In this document: positions 8,705 to 17,846 of the stretch, one piece after another
Layout of the letters: every line of letters begins with the position of its first letter
Numbering within the stretch: the first letter of the stretch is position 1
NCBI GenBank assembly: GCA_004557035.1
Contig: SFFB01000009.1
Location: 62,001-126,000, forward strand
Length of the DNA: 64,000 bases
Reading direction: 5' to 3'
From: Bacteroidales bacterium
GTDB lineage: Bacteria > Bacteroidota > Bacteroidia > Bacteroidales > Bacteroidaceae
The notes under the pieces: generated by a model
Seen by the model: only the letters and a program-made list of their open reading frames with translations
Told to the model about the DNA's origin: nothing
Databases searched by the model: none
Position numbers and translations under genes: made by a program

Positions 8705-9877
8705 ATGCATTTTATATTGAAAACGGCAGCCACGGCGCTCTGTGTCTCTGCCTTTTGCACACCCGTGTGTGCCGAAAAAACGATTGAAAATCTACAAGAA
8801 ACCACCACCGTCAAAGCCGATTCCACCCACCTCGCCAAGGCGCGCCACAACGACGCTGAGGGCATCTCACTGGCAAAGATTATCAAGCAGACGGACTTCT
8901 CTGTAAAATTTGGTGGCTATATCGTTGGAAAATACTCCATCAACGACCGCGACGGCCAAGCCTCAAACGGCGGTTTCGACCTGCGTTTCGTCAGACTCTA
9001 TCTCAACGGATACTGCTTCCAAGACTTCTATTACCGCCTGCAAATGGAGATGAACGACGCCCCGGGAACCGACAAGGGACCGCGCATCGTAGACGCCTTC
9101 GTCGAGTGGCAAAGATGGGAGGCGCTGCGCGTTAAACTCGGACAGTTCAAGCGCTCTTTCGGTTTTGAGAACCCTTACAGCCCGCTCGACGTCGGCCTTG
9201 GCAGTTATTCGCAGGCTACGATGAAAATTGCCTCGATTGGCGACCGCAACGGCGAGCATAAGAGTTCGGGACGCGACGTGGGTCTCCAACTCCAGGGCGA
9301 CCTTTTCAAGACTTCCGGCAACTTCAACCTGCTCCACTACCAAGTGGGGCTCTTCAACGGACAAGGCATCAACCACAAAGACAAAGACAACCACAAAGAC
9401 CTCATCGGCGGACTGTGGCTCCAGCCCATAAAGAACCTCTGCATCGGCGGTTTCGGATGGAACGGCACCTATGTCAACGAAAACTACAACGCCGCCAACA
9501 CCAATACCTATAAGAGCGTGAAGCGCGTGAGATATGGCCTAGGCATGAAATATGAAGCCGACTGGACCGTGCGTGGCGAATACATGCACTCCGTAGGCAG
9601 TGTGACCACTAACGTCGCCGCGCCCAACAAAGCCGATGCCTGGTATGCCACCGTGGGCGTGCCCGTGATGAAAGGACTCAAGGTCTACGGACGCTGGGAC
9701 TGCTATCGCGACGGCAAGACATGGGACGCCATGAAAACCGACTGGGGACTTACGGCCAACTATAAGCCTTGCAAAAACCTCATCTTCCAATTGGGCTACA
9801 TCCGCACCTATGACCGCAGCGCCACCGTCGGACAGCGCTTTAACACACTCGACGTCCAGATTTACGCCCGCTTCTAA
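8705..9877 (+). CDS. phosphate-selective porin O/P family outer-membrane protein, 390 aa
   Basis: The ATG at 8705 gives a signal peptide (MHFILKTAATALCVSAFC, cleavage near VCAEK). Upstream in-frame codons overlap the promoter. After a short charged region, the mature protein has the alternating strands of a 16-stranded porin: VKFGGYIVGKYS, GGFDLRFVRLYLNGYCF, DFYYRLQMEM, LRVKLGQFKRSFGFENPYSP, down to a C-terminal VQIYARF ending in Phe. This matches the OprO/OprP family in Bacteroidota. Substrate specificity cannot be read from the sequence, and the name does not prove phosphate selectivity here. It is transcribed divergently from tamL and stands 68 bp before the M64 peptidase gene. Confidence 0.85.
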   Translation: MHFILKTAATALCVSAFCTPVCAEKTIENLQETTTVKADSTHLAKARHNDAEGISLAKIIKQTDFSVKFGGYIVGKYSINDRDGQASNGGFDLRFVRLYLNGYCFQDFYYRLQMEMNDAPGTDKGPRIVDAFVEWQRWEALRVKLGQFKRSFGFENPYSPLDVGLGSYSQATMKIASIGDRNGEHKSSGRDVGLQLQGDLFKTSGNFNLLHYQVGLFNGQGINHKDKDNHKDLIGGLWLQPIKNLCIGGFGWNGTYVNENYNAANTNTYKSVKRVRYGLGMKYEADWTVRGEYMHSVGSVTTNVAAPNKADAWYATVGVPVMKGLKVYGRWDCYRDGKTWDAMKTDWGLTANYKPCKNLIFQLGYIRTYDRSATVGQRFNTLDVQIYARF

Positions 9878-9945
9878 CCGTCGGCCCAGACGGGCATCCA
9901 CTCCTTATAATATATATTGTCAACGTCAGAGAGACAATTCTCATT

Positions 9946-11238
9946 ATGTTTCAGAAACTCAGAGCACTCACCCTTTGCCTGCTGACGGCCGTCGGCCTTA
10001 ATGCCGCGGCTCAAGACAAAGGGCCGGCATTTGACAGGTGGTTTGAAGACGCTACGCTGCGTATGGACTACATCATCTCGGGCCATACAGCGCAGACCAA
10101 TGTGGCACTCGACGACTGCCGCATCTTGCCCCATTGGGCCGGACGCCGTGGCCACCTCGACCGGCACCTGCTCAGCGGCAACGGCAAGCTGGCAATCAGT
10201 GACAAGCAAACGGGACAGACCATCTACGTCACCACCTTCTCCACACTCTATCAGGAGTGGCTCGCCACCAATGAGGCCCAAGGCAGTCCGCGCGCCTTCG
10301 AACAGGTGTTTCAAATCCCACTGCCCCGACAAGAAGCCGTGGCCACGCTCGTGCTCTACGATACCGACAGCGACACTTTGGCCTGCGTCAGTCACGACAT
10401 AAATCCCGCCGACATCCTGTGGCGCCGCGACGTGCCTGCCACACTCCCACCCCACCGTTTGTTGCGACTAGCCACACACTCCACGCCGGTCAATGTGGCC
10501 ATTGTCGCCGAAGGCTATCGACCGGAAGAGGCGGAGAAATTCTATGCTGACGCCGAAGTGGCTTGTCAGTCTATCTTTGCCCATCGGCCCTTTGACCGTT
10601 TCGAGAGTCGCTTTAATATGCTGGCCGTGGCCCTGCCTTCGACCGAAAGCGGCGTGAGTGTGCCGCGACTCGGCGAATGGCACGAGACGGCCTTGGCCTC
10701 ACACTTCTCGACCTTCTATAGCGACCGCTACCTCACCACCCTGAGACTCAAACAACTCTATGACGCCCTGGCGGGTCTGAGCTTTGACCACATCATCATT
10801 CTCGCTAACACAACCGAATATGGCGGCGGCGGAATATACAATACCTATACGCTCACCACGGCGGGTCACAGGCTTTTCCGCCCGGTGGTGGTGCATGAAT
10901 TTGGCCACAGCTTTGCCGGACTGGCCGATGAATATGTCGCCGGCGGCTTCGAGAGTTTTTATGGCGAGCAAATCGAACCCTGGGAGCCCAACATCACTTC
11001 TCTGATTGACTTTGAGGCCAAATGGAAAGACATGCTGCCTCCCGGCACCAACATCCCTACGACTCCGACAGAGGGCGACAGTCGCCGCGTCGGCGTGTAT
11101 GAGGGAGCGGGCTACGTGGCACAAGGTCTCTACCGTCCCACAGCCGACTGCAGAATGCGCACCAACGAGTGCAGCGAGTTTTGCCCCGTTTGCCAACGCG
11201 CCATCGAGCGCATCATCCGTTTCTATACAGAGGAATAA
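9946..11238 (+). CDS. secreted M64-family (IgA peptidase-like) metallopeptidase, 430 aa
   Basis: A signal peptide (MFQKLRALTLCLLTAVGLNA, cleavage after AAAQ) precedes an N-terminal beta-rich M64_N domain (about 25-155) and the catalytic domain. The catalytic motif HEFGHSFAGLADEY begins at His317 and contains HExxH plus the downstream Asp/Glu pair characteristic of M64. Cysteines at the C-terminus (CRMRTNECSEFCPVCQ) are also typical. The founding member cleaves IgA, but most Bacteroidota members have unknown substrates, so a host target is speculation. The length fits the family. It is followed 94 bp later by ftsK. Confidence 0.88.
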   Translation: MFQKLRALTLCLLTAVGLNAAAQDKGPAFDRWFEDATLRMDYIISGHTAQTNVALDDCRILPHWAGRRGHLDRHLLSGNGKLAISDKQTGQTIYVTTFSTLYQEWLATNEAQGSPRAFEQVFQIPLPRQEAVATLVLYDTDSDTLACVSHDINPADILWRRDVPATLPPHRLLRLATHSTPVNVAIVAEGYRPEEAEKFYADAEVACQSIFAHRPFDRFESRFNMLAVALPSTESGVSVPRLGEWHETALASHFSTFYSDRYLTTLRLKQLYDALAGLSFDHIIILANTTEYGGGGIYNTYTLTTAGHRLFRPVVVHEFGHSFAGLADEYVAGGFESFYGEQIEPWEPNITSLIDFEAKWKDMLPPGTNIPTTPTEGDSRRVGVYEGAGYVAQGLYRPTADCRMRTNECSEFCPVCQRAIERIIRFYTEE

Positions 11239-11332
11239 ACGCCTCACCTTAATCCACCCAGACTTTTCTTATGCTGAAAGGACGGCAAGCCAAGCGTTGA
11301 GCGTCCTCCAAGCCTCCCACATCCACTGACCA

Positions 11333-13831
11333 ATGGCAGAAAAACGTAAGACCAAATCCACAGCAAAATCCAAAGCCGCCAAACCGGCCGCCAAATCCTC
11401 CACAGGACTCTCGGCATTAGGCAATACTCTCTCGCCCGACAAGGGATGGAAAGCTCTGCTTGCCGGAGACAACCTCAGGTTTATCGTCGGTATGCTCCTG
11501 CTCATTGCCGCCTTGTTTATGCTTATTTCGATGGTGTCGCACTTCTTTACAGGTGCCGCCGAACAGAGCGCCATCGAGAACGGAAGCGACTTCGAACCCG
11601 AAAACTACGGTGGCAAACTCGGCGCCTATACGGCCTATTATTTCATGAACCATCTCTTTGGTGCCGGAGCCTTGCTCTTGCCCGTCTTCATGGCTTTGGT
11701 GAGCGTGAAACTTATGAAAGTGTACCGCGTGAGACTATGGAAATGGTTTCTCAACTGCGGCTTCTTGATGGTGTGGCTGTCGGTGACGCTTTCACTCTTG
11801 CAGGAAACGCAGATTTTGGGCAACGACCTGCCTCGCGACACGCTTGGCGGAGGTCATGGCCGCAATGTGCTCGAGTTTCTCCATAATGCCGTGGGCATGT
11901 TCACTACGGTGGCCGTCATCATCGCCGCCGCCATTTGCTATTTCATCTATCTCAGCGGCGAGACCATCAAATACCTGCGCCAGCTGATGCAGCCTCACAA
12001 GATAATCAAGCAGGGCTGGTCGCGCTGGGGTTGGCGCCGCAAAGACAAAGCCGCAAAAGAGACTGACGAAGAGGCCGACGAAGAGATGCCGGTCTATCGC
12101 ACAGACGACTTGGAAGAGGAAAACGAGGAAGAAACCGGCACGCACAAAGACGAGTTTGCCATCAAACTCGACTTTGCCAATGACGAAGTGGGCGAAGACC
12201 AGCATACGGGAGTGACGCTCGAAGACCACACCGCCACCGAAAGCGACAAAACCACCTTTGAGGTGGAGTCTGGCGCCGAAGAAGAGGCGGCCACGGCCAG
12301 CACCGTGCCTTCAGAGCCCTACAACCCGCGACTCGACCTTGAGCACTACCAATTCCCCACCACCGACCTGCTTGACACCCACGGCGACAGTGGCACAGCC
12401 ATAGACATGAAAGAGCAGAACGCCAACAAAGACCGCATCATATCAGTGCTGAAAAACTTTGGCGTGGACATTGTCAGCATCAAAGCCACCATCGGACCCA
12501 CGATTTCACTCTATGAGATTACGCCTGCACCCGGCGTGAAGATTAGCAAAATCCGCAACCTTGAAGACGACATCGCCATGAACCTTGCCGCCCTCGGCAT
12601 ACGTATCATTGCGCCCATCCCGGGTAAGGGAACGATTGGCATTGAAGTGCCCAACAAAAATCCGCGTATTGTCTCGATGGAAAGCATCATAAACACGCGC
12701 GCCTTCCAAGACACCACGTACGAACTCCCCATAGCCCTCGGCAAAACCATCACCAACGAAGTCTTCATCCGCGACCTCACCAAGATGCCCCACTTGCTTG
12801 TGGCTGGTGCCACGGGTCAGGGCAAATCTGTGGGCCTTAATGCCATCATCACTTCGTTGCTCTACAAAAAACATCCCAGCGAGTTGAAACTCGTGATGGT
12901 AGACCCCAAGAAGGTGGAGTTTAGTGTCTACGCGCCCATCGAGAAGCACTTTCTCGCCATGATACCGGGCGAAGACGACCCCATCATTACCGACGTGACG
13001 AAGGTGGTTCAGACGCTCAAGAGCCTTTGTCAGCTCATGGACCATCGCTATGACCTGCTCAAGCGTGCCAAGGTGCGCAACATCAAGGAATACAACGCCA
13101 AGTTCAAGGCCCGTCAGCTCAACCCCGAAAACGGTCACGAGTTCATGCCCTATATTGTGGTGATCATCGACGAGTTCGGCGACCTCATCATGACCGCCGG
13201 CAAGGAAGTGGAACTCCCCATTGCGCGTCTCGCCCAATTGGCCCGTGCCGTGGGTATGCACCTCATCATCGCCACGCAGCGCCCCACCACCAACATCATC
13301 ACCGGCACCATCAAGGCCAACTTCCCTGCACGTATGGCCTTCAAGGTGACTTCGCGCATCGACAGCCAGACCATCCTTGACCGCACGGGCGCCAACCAGC
13401 TCGTGGGCAAGGGCGACATGCTCATTCTCTCTTATTCTTCGCCCGACCCGGTGCGTGTGCAGTGTGCCTTTGTCGACACGCCCGAGGTGGACAAAATCAG
13501 CGAATACATCGCCGAACAACAGGGCTATCTCACGCCTTACGAACTGCCCGAACCGCTTGCCGAAGGCGACGGAGCCGGTGGTGGCGAGGACCTCGATGCA
13601 GGCACCATCGACCCCCTCTTTGAAGAGGCTGCGCGGCTTGTGGTGGTGCATCAGTCAGGCTCTACGTCGCTCATCCAGCGCAAGTTTTCGATTGGCTACA
13701 ACCGTGCCGGCCGTCTGATGGACCAGTTGGAGCGTGCCGGCATCGTGGGACCGGGCCGCGGCGCCAAACCGCGCGAAGTGCTCTGTCCGGACGAAGTGGC
13801 ACTTGATGCCCGACTCGAAACCCTGCATTGA
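11333..13831 (+). CDS. ftsK: DNA translocase FtsK, 832 aa
   Basis: Four transmembrane helices lie in the first 210 residues (about 49-72, 100-128, 136-156, 187-207), followed by an acidic linker (240-330). The alpha/beta motor has Walker A GATGQGKS at about 493-500 and Walker B VVIIDEFGDL at about 606-615. A C-terminal winged-helix gamma domain (about 765-828) includes SGSTSLIQRKFSIGYNRAG and would read polar DNA motifs. FtsK pumps chromosome DNA through the closing septum and activates dimer resolution. The linker is short, as usual outside gammaproteobacteria. LolA follows after 40 bp, an arrangement I associate with Bacteroidota. Confidence 0.95.
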   Translation: MAEKRKTKSTAKSKAAKPAAKSSTGLSALGNTLSPDKGWKALLAGDNLRFIVGMLLLIAALFMLISMVSHFFTGAAEQSAIENGSDFEPENYGGKLGAYTAYYFMNHLFGAGALLLPVFMALVSVKLMKVYRVRLWKWFLNCGFLMVWLSVTLSLLQETQILGNDLPRDTLGGGHGRNVLEFLHNAVGMFTTVAVIIAAAICYFIYLSGETIKYLRQLMQPHKIIKQGWSRWGWRRKDKAAKETDEEADEEMPVYRTDDLEEENEEETGTHKDEFAIKLDFANDEVGEDQHTGVTLEDHTATESDKTTFEVESGAEEEAATASTVPSEPYNPRLDLEHYQFPTTDLLDTHGDSGTAIDMKEQNANKDRIISVLKNFGVDIVSIKATIGPTISLYEITPAPGVKISKIRNLEDDIAMNLAALGIRIIAPIPGKGTIGIEVPNKNPRIVSMESIINTRAFQDTTYELPIALGKTITNEVFIRDLTKMPHLLVAGATGQGKSVGLNAIITSLLYKKHPSELKLVMVDPKKVEFSVYAPIEKHFLAMIPGEDDPIITDVTKVVQTLKSLCQLMDHRYDLLKRAKVRNIKEYNAKFKARQLNPENGHEFMPYIVVIIDEFGDLIMTAGKEVELPIARLAQLARAVGMHLIIATQRPTTNIITGTIKANFPARMAFKVTSRIDSQTILDRTGANQLVGKGDMLILSYSSPDPVRVQCAFVDTPEVDKISEYIAEQQGYLTPYELPEPLAEGDGAGGGEDLDAGTIDPLFEEAARLVVVHQSGSTSLIQRKFSIGYNRAGRLMDQLERAGIVGPGRGAKPREVLCPDEVALDARLETLH

Positions 13832-13871
13832 TTGTGTGGAGTCTTTTTCCTTTCAAATAAAATCCTCTCTT

Positions 13872-14513
13872 ATGAAACATACGAAATGGCTCACGGTGGC
13901 ACTGACCGCCATCGCCTTGTTATTTTCAGCAAAAGCCTCGGCGCAAAACGCACGTCAAATACTCGACCAGACAGCCGCCATCCTCTCTTCGGGCGGCGTA
14001 CAAGCCAACTTTGTGGTAACGAACTACAAAAAACAGACCGCCATCGGCCGCTCGTCGGGCACATTCTACAGCTCTGGCCGCCGCTTCAAGATTGTCTCTG
14101 CCTCAGGGAACTCATGGTTTGACGGCAAGACACTTTGGTCGCTCATGGACGGCAGCGACGAAGCCTATGTCTCCACACCCACTAAAAAAGAGTTGCAATC
14201 GCTCAACCCCTACGCCTTTGTCCATCTCTACAAGTCGGGCTACACCATCACTTCGACCAATGCCGACTATCTTGGCCATGCCTCTTATGAAGTCAAGCTC
14301 AAGGCCCAAAAGCAGGGAATGGAAATCAACGAAGTCTTGATTACCATCGACAAAGCCACACACCTGCCCCACTGTGTCCGTTTCCGTCCGAGCGGCGGCG
14401 AATGGGTGCGTGTGCAAGTCAGTGGCGTGAAGACCGGACAGAAATGGAACGACAACTTTTTCCGTTTCGACGGCAAGGCCCATAGTGGCGTGCGTGTGGT
14501 GGACTTGAGATAA
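13872..14513 (+). CDS. lolA: LolA-like periplasmic outer-membrane lipoprotein carrier, 213 aa
   Basis: The ATG at 13872 begins a signal peptide (MKHTKWLTVALTAIALLFSA, cleavage after ASAQ). The in-frame extension upstream overlaps ftsK and is rejected. The mature protein shows the LolA half-barrel pattern: ARQILDQTAAILSSGGVQAN, GTFYSSGRRFKI, GNSWFDGKTLWSLM, and the closing strands near VRVQVSGVKTGQKWND. LolA carries lipoproteins across the periplasm from LolCDE to the outer membrane. In Bacteroidota no LolB is usually known. It lies directly downstream of ftsK. Confidence 0.88.
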   Translation: MKHTKWLTVALTAIALLFSAKASAQNARQILDQTAAILSSGGVQANFVVTNYKKQTAIGRSSGTFYSSGRRFKIVSASGNSWFDGKTLWSLMDGSDEAYVSTPTKKELQSLNPYAFVHLYKSGYTITSTNADYLGHASYEVKLKAQKQGMEINEVLITIDKATHLPHCVRFRPSGGEWVRVQVSGVKTGQKWNDNFFRFDGKAHSGVRVVDLR

Positions 14514-14667
14514 AAACACTGTCCTCATTCTTCACGCCGCGGGGCCGCAGTTGATATTGTAGCCATCACTTAGCAGCTGTTTCGTGTGCCATCTTGTGCA
14601 CTCTTTCAGTCACTTTCTTCCCCTTTTCCTTCTTCTCCTTACTACTCAATCCAATTCAACAAACCTT

Positions 14668-15606
14668 ATGGAACACATCAAATGCCTCATCCTCGGTGCC
14701 GGTCCTGCCGGCTATACCGCCGCCATTTATGCCGGCCGTGCCGGCCTTCAGCCCGTAGTGTGTGAAGGTTTGCAGCCCGGCGGACTGCTCACCATGACTA
14801 CAGAAGTGGAAAACTTCCCCGGTTACCCCGACGGTGTTCAGGGGCCCGATATGATGGACGATATGCGCCGACAAGCCGAGCGCTTTGGTGCCGACATCCG
14901 TCCGCGCATCGCCACAAAAGTGGACTTCAAGTCGTCGCCCCGCACAGTGACTTTCGATGACGACACCCAGGCCACATTCACCGCCCTCATCATTGCCACG
15001 GGCGCAGGCGCCAAATACCTCGGCTTGTCCGACGAAGAGAAATACCGCGGCTTGGGTGTGAGTGCCTGTGCCACCTGCGACGGTTTCTTCTATCGCAAGA
15101 AGACCGTGGCCGTAGTAGGCGGTGGCGACACGGCCTGCGAAGAAGCCACTTATCTCGCCGGCCTCGCCTCGCAGGTCTACCTCATCGTCCGCAAGCCCTT
15201 CCTTCGCGCTTCAAAGGCAATGCAAGACCGTGTTTTCGGCAATGAGAAGATCAAGGTGTTGTTTGAGACCAACGTCACCGGACTCTTTGGCGAAAACGGC
15301 GTGGAAGGCGCACATCTGGTACATAAAAAAGGCACGGCCGAAGAGCACACCAGCGACATCGCCATCGACGGCTTTTTCCTGGCCATCGGCCATAAGCCCA
15401 ACAGCGATCTCTTTGTGGGCCAGTTGCCGCTCGACGAGGCCGGCTACATCAAGACTCACGCCGGCACACCTGTCACCGACCTGCCCGGCATCTTCGCCGC
15501 CGGCGACGTGGCCGACCCGCACTACAAGCAGGCCATCACCGCTGCCGCCTCGGGCTGCAAGGCTGCCATTGAGGCCGAGCGCTACATCGCCGCGTTGGCC
15601 GACTAA
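14668..15606 (+). CDS. trxB: thioredoxin-disulfide reductase, 312 aa
   Basis: The ATG at 14668 starts MEHIKCLILGAGPAGYTAA, with the FAD-binding GxGxxG. The redox centre is CATC (about 134-137). The NADPH-binding motif is GGGDTACEEA (about 151-160), and the closing FAD motif is GIFAAGDVAD near residue 280. The enzyme uses NADPH to reduce thioredoxin. The length is that of the low-molecular-weight bacterial TrxB. A 154-bp gap separates it from lolA, and it is followed by a good terminator. Confidence 0.95.
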   Translation: MEHIKCLILGAGPAGYTAAIYAGRAGLQPVVCEGLQPGGLLTMTTEVENFPGYPDGVQGPDMMDDMRRQAERFGADIRPRIATKVDFKSSPRTVTFDDDTQATFTALIIATGAGAKYLGLSDEEKYRGLGVSACATCDGFFYRKKTVAVVGGGDTACEEATYLAGLASQVYLIVRKPFLRASKAMQDRVFGNEKIKVLFETNVTGLFGENGVEGAHLVHKKGTAEEHTSDIAIDGFFLAIGHKPNSDLFVGQLPLDEAGYIKTHAGTPVTDLPGIFAAGDVADPHYKQAITAAASGCKAAIEAERYIAALAD

Positions 15607-15638
15607 GACACTTGATTTCAATACCCATTCACCATCGA

Positions 15639-15672
15639 CAGGGAAGAGCCAAACGGCCCTTCCCTGCTTTTT
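15639..15672 (+). terminator. intrinsic terminator of trxB
   Basis: CAGGGAAGaGCC pairs with GGCcCTTCCCTG across a 3-4 nt loop and is followed by CTTTTT, about 33 bp past the trxB stop. Confidence 0.8.
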
Positions 15673-15828
15673 AATGCCTTCTCAGCCCGGCGGCTGATGT
15701 TCAGAAAGGGCGGTCGTACGTGACAAAACCATTGGAATTTTTTCTCCAATAATTTTCGACGAAGCCAGAATAAGGAAAAACGTCACGACGAACGGACTTT
15801 TACCGGCGACGATTAGGCGACGACAACG

Positions 15829-15934
15829 CTGTCCTTATCGCAGGAAAAACTGTCATAAGGACAGGAAAAACGGTCCTTAGCCCCGTAAGTGGTTCATCTA
15901 CAAAAAAAGAGCGCCATAAAGCGCCCTGTTCTTC
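15829..15934 (-). repeat. family B element copy 2
   Basis: On the minus strand: hairpin GGGCGC-tttat-GGCGCTC with seven T, then CTTACGGGGCTAAGGAC, TTTTTCCTG, an inverted unit GTCCTTATGACAG, TTTTTCCTGC and ATAAGGACAG. No minus-strand gene lies upstream of it, because pgk and trxB are both on the plus strand. This copy therefore does not obviously serve as anyone's terminator. Confidence 0.8.
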
Positions 15935-16038
15935 CTTCTCAGCTCAAAGATAGCCCCGCCAAGCCACTCAAAAAAAGACAAAAAAGGCTTTGAGGTCACA
16001 AAAAAGCGGGTAATCACACGAAGATGCCATCTTTTTTG

Positions 16039-16046
16039 TATTTTTG
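16039..16046 (+). promoter_or_regulatory. probable -7 box of pgk
   Basis: TATTTTTG matches TAnnTTTG. No good TTTG is found 19-21 nt upstream. It would give a leader of about 110 nt containing a short ORF. Confidence 0.45.
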
Positions 16047-16086
16047 CGGTTAGGTAGACTGCAGCAAAGCAGCCCAAACGAGCCTT

Positions 16087-16161
16087 ATGGCCATGGCCGC
16101 CGTTATTTATGGCCGCCCTGCCGGCTTCGACGCAACCGAACTACATCTTTTAAACTTATAA
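16087..16161 (+). CDS. possible 24-aa leader ORF upstream of pgk
   Basis: An ATG at 16087 opens a 24-codon frame (MAMAAVIYGRPAGFDATELH...) that stops 4 bp before the pgk start. Part of the DNA resembles the 5' end of trxB (compare TrxB TAAIYAGRAGL with AAVIYGRPAGF), so it may be a decayed trxB duplication or chance. Whether it is translated is unknown. Confidence 0.2.
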   Translation: MAMAAVIYGRPAGFDATELHLLNL

Positions 16162-16165
16162 AACC

Positions 16166-17413
16166 ATGACATTAGATTCTTGCAACTTTCAAGGTAAGAA
16201 AGTGATTGTGCGCGTAGATTTCAACGTGCCTCTCGACGAAAACGGCAACGTGACAGACGATACCCGCATCCGCGGTGCGCTGCCCACGCTCAAAAAAATC
16301 CTTGCCGACGGTGGCGCTCTCATTATCATGAGCCACATGGGCAAGCCCAAAGGCAAAGTAAACCCCAAGATGTCGCTCTCGCAAATCGTGAAGCCCGTCA
16401 GCGAAAAGTTGGGCGTGCCCGTAGCTTTCGCCCCCGACTGCGCCAAAGCCGCCGATGCCGCTGCTGCGCTTAAGCCCGGCGAAGTGCTCTTACTCGAAAA
16501 CCTTCGTTTCTATCCTGAAGAAGAGGGTAAGCCCGTGGGTATCGACAAGGCAGACCCTGCCTACGACGCCGCCAAGAAAGAGATGAAAGCCCGTCAGGCT
16601 GAATTTGCCAAGACACTGGCTTCTTATGCCGACATCTACGTGAACGACGCCTTCGGTACGGCACACCGCCGCCACGCCTCTACGGCCGTCATCGCCGACT
16701 CTTTCGACGCCGACCACAAAATGCTGGGCTACCTCATGGAGAAAGAGGTTAACGCCGTAGACAACGTATTGAGCAACATCAAGCGCCCCTTCACCGCCAT
16801 CATGGGTGGCTCGAAGGTGTCTACGAAGATAGGCATCATCGAAAACCTGATGGACAAGGTGGACAACCTCATCCTTTGCGGTGGCATGACTTATACTTTT
16901 GCCAAGGCCTTGGGCGGTCATGTGGGTGTGTCTATCTGTGAGGACGACAAACTGCAATTGGCTCTCGACATCATTGAAAAAGCCAAAGCAAAAGGTGTAA
17001 ACCTCGTACTGGGCACAGACTGCATCGCTGCAGACAAGTTCGCTAACGACGCCAACACCCAGGTGGTACCTGCCGGTGCCATTCCCGAAGGCTGGGAAGG
17101 CCTCGATGCCGGTCCCGAAACCCGCAAGAGCTTTGCCAAAGCCATCGAAGGCGCCAAGACCATCCTGTGGAACGGTCCCGCCGGCGTGTTTGAATTTGAC
17201 AACTTCACCGGTGGCTCTCGCGCCATTGCCGAAGCCATTGCCAAGGCCACTGCCGACGGCGCTTTCTCACTCATCGGTGGCGGCGACTCCGTAGCCTGCA
17301 TCAACAAGTTTGGCATGGCCGACAAGGTGTCTTACATCTCTACCGGCGGTGGCGCCCTGCTTGAGGCCATCGAAGGCAAAGTGCTGCCCGGCATTGCTGC
17401 CATCAAAGGCTAA
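16166..17413 (+). CDS. pgk: phosphoglycerate kinase, 415 aa
   Basis: All main signatures are present: VIVRVDFNVPLD at the N-terminus, SHMGKPKGK, the RRHAST substrate loop, GGSKVSTKIGIIENLM at the domain hinge, NGPAGVFEF, and the nucleotide loop GGGDSVA near the C-terminus. The enzyme transfers phosphate from 1,3-bisphosphoglycerate to ADP in glycolysis. The length is in the usual 390-420 range. It stands alone between trxB and a repeat cluster. Confidence 0.97.
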   Translation: MTLDSCNFQGKKVIVRVDFNVPLDENGNVTDDTRIRGALPTLKKILADGGALIIMSHMGKPKGKVNPKMSLSQIVKPVSEKLGVPVAFAPDCAKAADAAAALKPGEVLLLENLRFYPEEEGKPVGIDKADPAYDAAKKEMKARQAEFAKTLASYADIYVNDAFGTAHRRHASTAVIADSFDADHKMLGYLMEKEVNAVDNVLSNIKRPFTAIMGGSKVSTKIGIIENLMDKVDNLILCGGMTYTFAKALGGHVGVSICEDDKLQLALDIIEKAKAKGVNLVLGTDCIAADKFANDANTQVVPAGAIPEGWEGLDAGPETRKSFAKAIEGAKTILWNGPAGVFEFDNFTGGSRAIAEAIAKATADGAFSLIGGGDSVACINKFGMADKVSYISTGGGALLEAIEGKVLPGIAAIKG

Positions 17414-17424
17414 GCCATTCAAAA

Positions 17425-17535
17425 AAGTCTAAAAGACTAAAAGTCTAAGAGTCTAAAAGAGTTTTTAGCGGCCAAGCCACTCTTTGTCTTTTTGTCTCTT
17501 TGTCTTTTTGAGTCTAAAAGACTAAAAGTCTAAGA
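17425..17535. repeat. family C tract with GCGGCCAAGCCACTCTTTG core
   Basis: Units of AGTCTAAA / AGACTAAA are followed by the core GCGGCCAAGCCACTCTTTG, then GTCTTTTT / GTCTCTTT units, then AGTCTAAAAGACT again. The core can form a GAGcGGC...GCCaCTC-like stem followed by a T-rich tail. The tract abuts the family A element that starts near 17540. Confidence 0.85.
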
Positions 17536-17537
17536 GT

Positions 17538-17790
17538 GACCAAGAGCCCTGTAAGGGCGCAACATACTAACCCAGGTCGTCAGGCCTGGGTTAATATGGC
17601 CTTCCATCTTCCGGCCTGTAAGGTCGGCACTCACAAGCGGATATGTATACTGATTAATGTTTTATTTTTTACATATTTGCAGTTCATTGTGCCGACTTTA
17701 CAGGCCGGTGATTGGAGTTGCATTCCATAACCCGGGCCTGACGACCCGGGCTATTATGTTACGGCCCTTCAGGCCTTGCTTGGCTGCTCA
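17538..17790. repeat. family A inverted-repeat element, full copy 1
   Basis: The left arm (about 17544-17630) and right arm (about 17689-17780) are imperfect reverse complements around a 58-bp AT-rich loop. Each arm contains three mini-hairpins: GCCCTGTAAGGGC, CCCAGGTCGTCAGGCCTGGG and CCGGCCTGTAAGGTCGG. The outer right end is followed by GCTTGGCTGCTC, the complement of the GAGCGGCCAAGC boundary. Confidence 0.9.
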
Positions 17791-17846
17791 CAGTTCTGAG
17801 TCTCTGTCTTTGTGCCTTTTTGCCTCACTTTTGTTTGATTTTTCCT

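Noticed and set aside
12506..13651. Long antisense ORF (381 codons) opposite ftsK
   Set aside because: His/Val/Gly-rich reverse reading of a GC-rich gene with clear FtsK motifs on the other strand.
17538..17790. Retron msr/msd or IS end
   Set aside because: Long hairpins suggested this, but no reverse transcriptase or transposase is present in the window.
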